From NCBI RefSeq assembly GCF_004135735.1, contig NZ_CP012670.1, positions 124,001 to 188,000 on the forward strand: a DNA stretch of 64,000 nucleotides, read 5' to 3'. The stretch comes from Sorangium cellulosum (lineage in GTDB: Bacteria > Myxococcota_A > Polyangia > Polyangiales > Polyangiaceae). Shown here in pieces: positions 37,432 through 44,163 of the stretch (positions are counted from its first letter, which is position 1; each line of letters opens with the position of its first letter). Both the position numbers and the translations under genes were made by a program. The notes beneath the pieces are model-generated. The model had not been told where the DNA came from. It did no database searches and saw only the letters and a list, made by a program, of their open reading frames with translations.

Positions 37432-39108
37432 CTACGCGCAGGGCAGGATGCGCAGCACCTTGATCCTGGTGCTCGCGCTGCCGGGCGCGACGAAGGCCGC
37501 GCTCCCGTCGGGGAACGCGACGAGGTCCTGATATCGATTGCCGAGCACGTCGACCTCCAGCGGCTCGCCCTCGGCCTCGCCGGTCGCGCGATCGCGCGTC
37601 TGCACGTACAGCGTGCGCGCCGGGTCGTTGCGCGCGATGTCGCCGGCCTTCGTGGTGGTCTCCCAGGCCGCGATCATGCGGGAGTCGCCGTAGGCGGCCA
37701 GGTGCGGCGCGCGATGGTTCAGGCCGGGGTCGCTGGCGACCGTGATGTCCTGATCGGCGGCGCCGCCCGTGAAGTGGAGCAGCCGCACCTCCGCGAGCCC
37801 GCTCGCGCCCGCCGGCTGGCCCGGGCGGATGTTGCTGGTCGTGAGCCAGTAGCCGCCGCCGGACGCGGTCACGAGGTTTCCCAGGTTCGAGTAGGCGAGA
37901 TCGACCGGATAGATGGTCGTGTAGCTGGGCGCGATCGCGATGCGGTTGTTGTTGTCGGTCTTGCACACGGTCACGAAGCGGTTCACCCGGTCGTCCCAGA
38001 GGATGCGCTCGTACCCGCTGTGGCTGCACCCCCAGTCGAATCCGTCTCTCTGCAGCGCGCCGCTCGCGTCGACCACCATCATGCGATCGCCCTGGTGGAT
38101 GTTGATGCACCCCCCTTGCGAGACGCTGATCGCGGCGCCGAAATAGCCCGCGTAGCGCGCGCCGTCGAAGGCGATGCGGCCATGATGCGCGTACCACCAG
38201 ATCATGGTCACGTCGGGCCCCGTGGGGCCGGTCGAGTAGGGCGGCAACGCCGCGCTCGAGCTGGTGAGCTTGGTCGCCCAGGTCTCGCTCGCGCCGTCGA
38301 AGCGGACCATGTACATGTCGTGACAGGGGATCGGCGGGCTCGGAGGCGTGCCGCACAGGTTCGTCGGCGCGCCGCAATTCAGCGTTCCGCCTCCCTCGGC
38401 GTCCCGGGTGAGCAAGAGCACGCCGCCGGTGTCGTCGGCGTGCAGATCGGAGAAGTCGTTCGCCGGCAAGCCGAAGGGGCGGCCCGCGACCTGATCGCGG
38501 GTGTCGAGCTGGACGATGTGGACCTGGTTGTCGTTGCTCATCCAGGCGAGGCGCGAGCCGCCGGACGGCATCGGCGAGATGACGAGCGGCTTCAGCGCGG
38601 CCTCGTCCTCGTTGTTGAGCACGGGGACTCCGACGTCGATCTCGGTGATGCGGATGCGGTCCCGGGTCATCCCGCACGATGCCGCGCCGGGATCGCCGCC
38701 CGCGCCGCCGCTGGTGGCGCTGCTCGCCCCGCCGGCGGTGGCGCTCGAGGCGCCGCCCGCGCCGCCGGCAGCGCCGCCGGCAGCGCCGCTGGAGGTATTG
38801 CCCGCGCTGCCGGCAGCGCCGCTGGAGGCGCCGCCCGCGCCGCCGGCAACGCCGCTGGAGGCGCCGCCCGCGCCGCCGGCAGCGCCGCTGGAGGCGCCGC
38901 CCGCGCCGCCGGCAGCGCCGCTGGAGGCGCCGCCCGCGCCGCCGGCAACGCCGCTGGAGGCGCTGCTCGCCCCGCCGGCGGTGGCGCTGGAAGCGCCACC
39001 CCCGCCGCCCGCGGTGCCGCCCGCGGTCGAGGCCGACTCGTCCATACAGGCCGCTGGCCAGGTGACAAGGAGCAGAGACCAGACGACTCGCAGGGAGGGT
39101 ATCGACAT
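37432..39108 (-). CDS. lipoprotein with long repetitive linker and propeller-like domain
   Basis: A 558-residue protein. The signal (MSIPSLRVVWSLLLVTWPAAC) ends in a lipobox; residues 22-145 are an Ala/Gly/Ser linker built of 11-residue repeats GGASSGAAGGA. The rest is strand-rich, with recurring motifs such as RLAWMSNDNQVHIVQLDTRD, SHSGYERILWDDRVNRFVTV, HRAPHLAAYGDSRMIAAWET and DLVAFPDGSAAFVAPGS, which read like blades of a beta-propeller. Cysteines are paired (GGTLNCGAPTNLCGTPPSPP). No enzyme motif seen. It converges on the radical SAM gene with 14 bp between stops. Confidence 0.72.
   Translation of the reverse strand: MSIPSLRVVWSLLLVTWPAACMDESASTAGGTAGGGGGASSATAGGASSASSGVAGGAGGASSGAAGGAGGASSGAAGGAGGASSGVAGGAGGASSGAAGSAGNTSSGAAGGAAGGAGGASSATAGGASSATSGGAGGDPGAASCGMTRDRIRITEIDVGVPVLNNEDEAALKPLVISPMPSGGSRLAWMSNDNQVHIVQLDTRDQVAGRPFGLPANDFSDLHADDTGGVLLLTRDAEGGGTLNCGAPTNLCGTPPSPPIPCHDMYMVRFDGASETWATKLTSSSAALPPYSTGPTGPDVTMIWWYAHHGRIAFDGARYAGYFGAAISVSQGGCINIHQGDRMMVVDASGALQRDGFDWGCSHSGYERILWDDRVNRFVTVCKTDNNNRIAIAPSYTTIYPVDLAYSNLGNLVTASGGGYWLTTSNIRPGQPAGASGLAEVRLLHFTGGAADQDITVASDPGLNHRAPHLAAYGDSRMIAAWETTTKAGDIARNDPARTLYVQTRDRATGEAEGEPLEVDVLGNRYQDLVAFPDGSAAFVAPGSASTRIKVLRILPCA
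38711..38998. repeat. 33-bp tandem repeats encoding the lipoprotein linker
   Basis: About six copies of a 33-bp unit (GCCGCTGGAGGCGCCGCCCG and on) plus degenerate flanks. On the minus strand it encodes the 11-residue unit GGASSGAAGGA. The copies differ mostly by single changes (Ala/Val), so the linker length is probably variable between strains. Confidence 0.85.
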
Positions 39109-39373
39109 GACATCAGGCTATCGCTCGAGTCCATCGCATCACAAGCATTCCATGAAGAGCAGAATTGATCGCAGGAATGCCGAGCTCGCCGCGGCGCGAT
39201 CCGTTGCCGTGGCTTGACATCCCCACATCGAATGCTTTCCCTGTCCCGGTGGTCGAGAGCCCGATCGCTGCACGTCGGTGTGCGCGCCTGTCGTACTCGG
39301 CCCGTGGACGCACCGCCGGCGCCTCCTGCGGCGGTCTCGACGTCGTGCGCTCCGGGAGGCGGAGAGGACTGCC

Positions 39374-40363
39374 ATGGGTCGTGATGTCGAATCCCTGCAC
39401 CACGTCGGCCATGTCGTGAGCGACATGGCGGAAGGACTCGAGCTCTATCGACGGCTCGGATTTCACCTGTCGCCGCCCGCCTATCCCATGCTGTCGCCCA
39501 GGGAGGGGGAGCCCCCCCGGCCGTTCGGCGCGGGGAACAGCCACGCCAACTTCCCGCGCAGCTTCATCGAGCTCGTGAGCTGCGTCAGAGACGACGATCC
39601 CGACCGGCTCCCGGCCGGCGCGAAGCGCATCCCCCTCCACGCGCCCCCCGAGCATCTGCCGCGGATCACCGCATCCATCCGCAGCACCGTCGCCAAGATC
39701 GCCTCGTGCCTCTCCCGCTTTCAGGGCTTGCACATCCTCGTGTTCAAGACGCCCGACGCGCACGCCGCCGCCGGCCGGCTGCGCTCGGAGGGCGTCCCTC
39801 ACGGGGGCGTCCACACCGTTCCGGTCCCGGTGGACACCGCGCAGGGGACGCGGGTGGCGCCGCTCGGCCTCCTCGAGATCGACAGCGAGGATCCGGCGTC
39901 GGCCGGGTCAGGCCGCGTGCCCGAGGGGAGGATCGCCATGGCCGAGAGCCCGGGGGCGGAGGTGCTCGACGCGCAGCTCTACATGGATCACCCGAACGGC
40001 GCGGTCGGTCTCGTGGAGTCCGTGCTCTGCGTCGCCCAGGCCGCCTTGCCCGAGGTCGAGCGCCGCTATGCGCGCTACCTCGGCCGCCCCGCCCGCGCCG
40101 ACGGCCCGGCGCGCGCCTTCGATCTCGGAGGCTCCCGCGTCACCCTCGTCGCCGACGCCGATCTGGAGGCGATCCTTCCAGGCGAGCGGGCCCCCGCGCT
40201 CCCGGCCTTCGTCGCCTACGCGGTCGCGGTGCGCGACGTGGGCGCCGCGCGGAGGCTGCTGGAGGAGAACGGGTTCCCGCTGCGGGTGTCGGCCTCCGGC
40301 GACCTCTTCGTTCCAGCCGCCGCCGCGCTCGGGGTCGCGATCCTCTTCCGACAGGCGGCCTGA
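39374..40363 (+). CDS. VOC (glyoxalase/dioxygenase-fold) protein
   Basis: A 329-residue protein with two vicinal-oxygen-chelate halves. The first starts ESLHHVGHVVSDMAEGLELY (His as metal ligand) with NSHANFPRSFIELVSCV. The second begins near LDAQLYMDHPNGAVGLVESV and ends AYAVAVRDVGAARRLLEENG and VPAAAALGVAILFRQAA. This resembles the glyoxalase-like domain family in which a divalent metal activates a substrate; no substrate can be named. The ATG at 39374 has GGAGAGG nine nt upstream. A strong hairpin 21 bp after the stop may end transcription. Confidence 0.78.
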   Translation: MGRDVESLHHVGHVVSDMAEGLELYRRLGFHLSPPAYPMLSPREGEPPRPFGAGNSHANFPRSFIELVSCVRDDDPDRLPAGAKRIPLHAPPEHLPRITASIRSTVAKIASCLSRFQGLHILVFKTPDAHAAAGRLRSEGVPHGGVHTVPVPVDTAQGTRVAPLGLLEIDSEDPASAGSGRVPEGRIAMAESPGAEVLDAQLYMDHPNGAVGLVESVLCVAQAALPEVERRYARYLGRPARADGPARAFDLGGSRVTLVADADLEAILPGERAPALPAFVAYAVAVRDVGAARRLLEENGFPLRVSASGDLFVPAAAALGVAILFRQAA

Positions 40364-40384
40364 GCACGCCCGGTGAGCGCGGAG

Positions 40385-40410
40385 GGCTGACCTCGAGCGC
40401 GAGGTCAGCC
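40385..40410 (+). terminator. perfect 10-bp-stem hairpin after the VOC gene
   Basis: GGCTGACCTC, loop GAGCGC, GAGGTCAGCC: a perfect 10-bp stem 21 bp downstream of the VOC stop codon. No T-tract follows, so it may be an mRNA-stabilising hairpin or a factor-assisted terminator. A dimeric binding site is the alternative. Confidence 0.45.
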
Positions 40411-40593
40411 GCATCATGGCACGGGGGAAATCGAGGAGCCTCGGCGCGCTCTCTCCTGTTCCGGAGGGTACCGTGTGCCTCGAGCGCCGAGGCGGCCCAC
40501 GCATGGTCCATGCGTCGCGCCTCGCGCCGACAATCCGGGCGCCGCGGTGGACGGGGCTTGCGCGGGGGATGTGACGTTTGTCACCATCGGCCT

Positions 40594-40923
40594 GTGCGAA
40601 GTGCGTTGTTCCTTGCCGCCCTGGTCGGCGGTGTGGGTGCATGTTCAACGGCCAGCGTGGCGCCCGGCGTGCTGAGGCTCGTCGGTCCTGTCGTCTGTCC
40701 TTCCGGGACCGCGCGGACCGAGGTCGTGGCCTTCTGGACCGGGACGGCGCGCAACGGCCAGACCTTGCGGTGGGAGGTCTACTGCCTGAGCCCGGACGGC
40801 TTCGGCGTCCCGCCCGACGACCTCCGCCTGTTCGTGACGTGGTTTGCGGTCTGGTTCCTCGCCGTGGTGCTGTTCCTCCCGGCCCATCGCCTCTTCACGG
40901 GGCTCCTGCGGAGGCGGGCATGA
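40594..40923 (+). CDS. small lipoprotein with C-terminal membrane helix
   Basis: A 109-residue protein starting at GTG (MRSALFLAALVGGVGACS), with signal and lipobox GVGAC. The middle has two cysteines (VVCPSGTARTEVVAFWTG, and YCLSPDGFGVPPDDLRLF). The end is a hydrophobic helix (TWFAVWFLAVVLFLPAHRLF) followed by LLRRRA, so it is anchored at both ends. It overlaps the next gene as ATGA, so the two form an operon. A degraded copy of its 3' end lies at 41734. Family unknown. Confidence 0.65.
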   Translation: MRSALFLAALVGGVGACSTASVAPGVLRLVGPVVCPSGTARTEVVAFWTGTARNGQTLRWEVYCLSPDGFGVPPDDLRLFVTWFAVWFLAVVLFLPAHRLFTGLLRRRA

Positions 40924-41486
40924 GGCGGAGATGGCTCATCATGGCGCTGGCGCTCGCGTCGCTCGGCGCCTGCACCGCCGGCACGCACACCCGCGAGGAG
41001 TTCGATGAGGCGTTCCCCTTCGGTCGCATGTCGGGCCTCCGCCCCGAGGTCTTCGCGGAGTTCAAGGCCGAGCTGGAGGGCGCGCTGGGGCGCGGGCTGC
41101 GCGTGCGTCGGGTCGGCTTCGGTCCGGACACCATGCAGGCAGACGTGCAGAACCCGAAGCGGCGCACGCATCTCGACAGGTACGTCTACCATGACCGGGA
41201 GCTGAGCGACCCGTCGCCGGTCTCGCTCAGCAACACCGAGGAGGCGACGCTCGACGGCGCGCTCTTCGAGCTGGGCAGCGTTCCCGTGAAGATCCTGCCG
41301 CGGCTCGCGCGCGAGGCGCACCGGGAGCTCGGCATCGAGCAGTCCTGGGTCGAGCACGTCGGCATCAGCCGCGCGGGCGATGGCAGCTCGGCGCTCACGA
41401 TCCTCGTCAGCGTGCGCAGCCCCCGGAAGTCGGGCAGCGCCATGTTCGATGGAGAGGGCCGGCTCGTGCGCGCTCAGCGACACTGA
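40920..41486 (+). CDS. hypothetical lipoprotein
   Basis: A 188-residue protein with a standard lipoprotein signal (MRRRWLIMALALASLGAC, lipobox LGAC). The mature part is alpha/beta-looking: EEFDEAFPFGRMSGLRPEVF, VRRVGFGPDTMQADVQNPKR, HLDRYVYHDRELSDPSPVSL and VEHVGISRAGDGSSALTILV. No family recognised; the compact soluble domain is probably periplasmic. It is translationally coupled to the preceding small lipoprotein (4-nt overlap) and ends just before dispersed repeat copy B. Confidence 0.72.
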   Translation: MRRRWLIMALALASLGACTAGTHTREEFDEAFPFGRMSGLRPEVFAEFKAELEGALGRGLRVRRVGFGPDTMQADVQNPKRRTHLDRYVYHDRELSDPSPVSLSNTEEATLDGALFELGSVPVKILPRLAREAHRELGIEQSWVEHVGISRAGDGSSALTILVSVRSPRKSGSAMFDGEGRLVRAQRH

Positions 41487-41503
41487 AGAGCCCACCGACG
41501 TGG

Positions 41504-41580
41504 GTCCCTCCATTTTCCCCTTCCACTTCCCTGGTTTCTTGGCGCCCTTGGCGTCATGGCGGTTCGCCTCTCGGCCCGAC
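41504..41580 (-). repeat. 77-bp dispersed repeat, copy B
   Basis: Inverted relative to copy A at 35036-35112, with two differences in 77 bp. It starts 17 bp after the stop of the hypothetical lipoprotein gene. The two copies bracket about 6.4 kb in inverted orientation and could support inversion by recombination. Confidence 0.85.
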
Positions 41581-41733
41581 TTCCCGCAGTAGCGGTATCC
41601 TCATGGCATGTGCACCTGTGGGGGCTCCTGTGCTCGTCCCACCGCCGCCCGGGAGCGCTCGACGTCGATCCGGCGGCGCGATCACCTTTCCTGGGTTGAG
41701 AACATTGTTTCTGGGCTCTCCTTGCTGTCAACC

Positions 41734-41800
41734 CCGTGGTGCTGTCCCTCCCGGCCCATCGCGTCTTCAAGGGGCTCGCGCGGAGGCAGGCGGGCAATGA
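41734..41800 (+). pseudogene. remnant of the small lipoprotein 3' end
   Basis: CCGTGGTGCTGTCCCTCCCG and what follows closely parallels 40862-40923 (CCGTGGTGCTGTTCCTCCCG and on). The translation VVLSLPAHRVFKGLARRQA compares with VVLFLPAHRLFTGLLRRRA. There is no start, signal or N-terminal part, and it is followed by ATGAAGCG, like the junction with the next gene in the intact copy. This is a leftover of a local duplication. Confidence 0.65.
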
Positions 41801-41853
41801 AGCGAAGAGGCCCCCCCGTGGCGAGGAGCGCGCCGACGTTGAAGCGCTCGGCG

Positions 41854-44163
41854 CTACCGGACGCCGCGGCGCGCGCCCGCCCCCGGGCGCCGCCGCCTGC
41901 GCGCGGCGCAGAGCGCGACGAGCAGCACGCCGAGGCCGCGCGCCGCGGCGGGGGCAGGGGAGGGGCCGGGGGCGGCGCTGCAGCCGCCGTCCTCGTCGCG
42001 CGGCGGCGCGCCGCCCGGCGCCGCGCCGCCCGGCGCAGCGTCGGCCGGCGCGGCGTCGCCCGGCGCCGCGCCGCCCGGCGCAGCGTCGGCCGGCGCGGCG
42101 TCGCCCGGCGCGGGCGGGGGCGGGACGCAGTGGCCTCGCAGGTTGCAGACGAAGCCCGGCGCGCAATCGTCGAGGGAGGCGCAGCTCTGCTTGCAGGCGC
42201 CGCTCTCCGGGTCGCATCGATACGCGATGCAGTCGATGGCGACCTGCGCCGGACAGGCGGAGGACGAGAGGGCGCACCGCGCCGGCTCGGCGCTGTGGGT
42301 CTCGTCGGCGCACCTCGGCGGCGCGCAGATCGTGCCGGCCTTCGCCGGGTCGCCTGCCTCGCTGCAGCGCCCCTCGTCCCCAGGGGAGCTGCAGGTGCCG
42401 CAGGGACAGGGCCCCTCGCAGCAGACCCCGTCGATGCAGAGCGCGCCGTACTGGCAGGCGGACGAGGGCGCGCAGGGCTCGCCCAGGGCCATGCCGAACC
42501 GCTCTGTCTCCGCGATGAGCGACAACTCGCCGTTCACGCCACCCGCCACCAGGACCTCGCCGTTCTGCAACAGCGTCGCCGTGTGGAAGATGCGCGCGTG
42601 CTTCATCGGGCTCGTGAGCTCCCAGGACCCGGAGTCCGGGTCGTACAGCTCCGGGCTGCGATAGGAGACCCCGTCTCCCCGTCCGCCCGCTGCCAGGACC
42701 AGACCTCGTGGCAGCAGCGTCATCGTGTGTTCACCGCGCGGGCGCTGCATCGGCGGCGCGTAGTCCCAGGTGTTGGTCTCCGGGTCGTACAGCTCCGGGC
42801 TTGCCCCGCCGCCCGTCACCAGGACCTTTCCGCTCGGCAACAGCACCGCCCTGTGCCCGAAGCGCTCCTCTTTCATCTCGCCCGTCGGGGCCCAGGTGTC
42901 CGTCTCCACATCGTAGAGCTCCGCGCTCTTGCTCGTGGTCACGATGTGCTCTCCGCCGGCCACGAGGACCTTCCCGTTCTGCAGCAGGGTCGCCGAAGCC
43001 CCGAAGCGCAGGTATCCCATCTCGCCCGTGGGAGTCCATTCGTTCGTCTCCGGATCGTACAGCTCCGCGACCTCGGGGACCTTGCCTTCCACGCTGCCGC
43101 CCGCCACGAGGACGAGGCCGTTCACCAGCGTCGCCGTGTGGTCGATGCGCGCGGTCCACATCTCGCCCGTGGCGGTCCAGGTTCCAGTCTCCGGGTCATA
43201 CAGCTCCGCGCGCACGGGCCCGTCGTCGTCGTCGTAAGCGGCCACGACGAGGACCATGCCGTTCGGCAACCGCGTCGCCGTGGGCCGATTCCGCGCGTGC
43301 AGCATCTCGCCCGTGAGCGTCCAGGTGTCGGTCGCCGGGTCGTACAGCTCCGCGCTCCCGAGCGGGGTGGGCGCATCGTCGGTGCCCAGCTCGGTGGTGC
43401 CGCCGGCCACGAGGACGAGGCCGCTGTCCAGCAACGTCGCGGCGTGGTCGATCCGCGGGATCTGCATCTCGCCGGTCATCAGCACCCACGCCGGATCGAC
43501 GAGCACCGCCTCGCCGCCCGCGTCCACCGAGAGCTCGATGCGCGAGCCGCGCGCCCTGAGCGCCATGGCGACGGGCCGCCCCGAGGACGCATACGCCCGA
43601 GGCGCCGAGACGCGCAGCACGGCCGACCCCGTCGCCGGCTCGACGACCTCCACGGCCTCGCCGCGCGCGCGCAGCGTCGCGCCCTCCACCTGCCAGGCCG
43701 CCACCGCCTCTCCGCCGCGCGCGACGCCCTCGTCGAGCAGCAGCCACTCCTCGACGCCGTGGTCGGTCGCGGCCCAGAACGACGTCCCGCCGGTCCGCCG
43801 GTACGCCACGGCCTGCCCCACCGGTGTGCCCTCTCCCGAGGCGCCGTGCTCTCGCACCCGCACCTCGACCCCGGCCGGCGTGCGGAACCGGATGGGCTCG
43901 CTGCCCTCCCGGGGCAGCACCACGTGAGGTCGTGAGGGCCTCCCGCGCGCCCCGTCCACGCCGAGGTGAAAGCCGTCGCGGTCGGCGAGGAACGCCTCGC
44001 GGGCCTCGAGCACGGCGGCGGACTGGTCCGGGAACTGGAGGCGCAGGGCGGCGGCGGACGCGAGCGGCTCCGGCTCCGCGCTGCAGCCGGAGAGCAACGC
44101 GAAGGCCCAGAGCAGCGGGCCGACGCGAGGCGAGACGCACCTGAGAGGGTCGCATGAGAACAT
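41854..44163 (-). CDS. kelch-repeat lipoprotein with MYXO-CTERM-like tail, copy 1
   Basis: A 769-residue surface protein. The lipoprotein signal ends LLSGC. An N-terminal domain (about 30-230) contains TSFWAATDHGVEEWLLLDEG. Seven to eight kelch blades follow, each like ARIDHTATLVNGLVLVAGG then AELYDPETGTW. A Cys-rich segment comes next (CIDGVCCEGPCPCGTCSSPG, CKQSCASLDDCAPGFVC), then two 15-residue Pro/Ala repeats. The last ~47 residues are GGCSAAPG, a hydrophobic helix LGVLLVALCAA and RRRRR, the Gly-Cys/helix/Arg pattern of MYXO-CTERM sorting tags. Start overlaps the stop of the upstream paralogue by 1 nt. The propeller is probably a ligand-binding scaffold; function unknown. Confidence 0.87.
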   Translation of the reverse strand: MFSCDPLRCVSPRVGPLLWAFALLSGCSAEPEPLASAAALRLQFPDQSAAVLEAREAFLADRDGFHLGVDGARGRPSRPHVVLPREGSEPIRFRTPAGVEVRVREHGASGEGTPVGQAVAYRRTGGTSFWAATDHGVEEWLLLDEGVARGGEAVAAWQVEGATLRARGEAVEVVEPATGSAVLRVSAPRAYASSGRPVAMALRARGSRIELSVDAGGEAVLVDPAWVLMTGEMQIPRIDHAATLLDSGLVLVAGGTTELGTDDAPTPLGSAELYDPATDTWTLTGEMLHARNRPTATRLPNGMVLVVAAYDDDDGPVRAELYDPETGTWTATGEMWTARIDHTATLVNGLVLVAGGSVEGKVPEVAELYDPETNEWTPTGEMGYLRFGASATLLQNGKVLVAGGEHIVTTSKSAELYDVETDTWAPTGEMKEERFGHRAVLLPSGKVLVTGGGASPELYDPETNTWDYAPPMQRPRGEHTMTLLPRGLVLAAGGRGDGVSYRSPELYDPDSGSWELTSPMKHARIFHTATLLQNGEVLVAGGVNGELSLIAETERFGMALGEPCAPSSACQYGALCIDGVCCEGPCPCGTCSSPGDEGRCSEAGDPAKAGTICAPPRCADETHSAEPARCALSSSACPAQVAIDCIAYRCDPESGACKQSCASLDDCAPGFVCNLRGHCVPPPPAPGDAAPADAAPGGAAPGDAAPADAAPGGAAPGGAPPRDEDGGCSAAPGPSPAPAAARGLGVLLVALCAARRRRRPGAGARRGVR

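Larger units (their letters stand above)
41487..41853. other. intergenic with repeat copy B and a gene remnant
   Basis: 367 bp between convergent genes. It contains dispersed repeat copy B (41504-41580) and a degenerate copy of the 3' end of the small lipoprotein gene (41734-41800). No intact gene. Confidence 0.6.

Noticed and set aside
38711..38998. CRISPR-like or intergenic repeat array
   Set aside because: Unit length is a multiple of three, in frame with a lipoprotein linker, and there are no spacers.
41608..43935. 775-codon plus-strand frame opposite the kelch gene
   Set aside because: Antisense shadow; the minus strand has lipobox, kelch blades and MYXO-CTERM-like tail.
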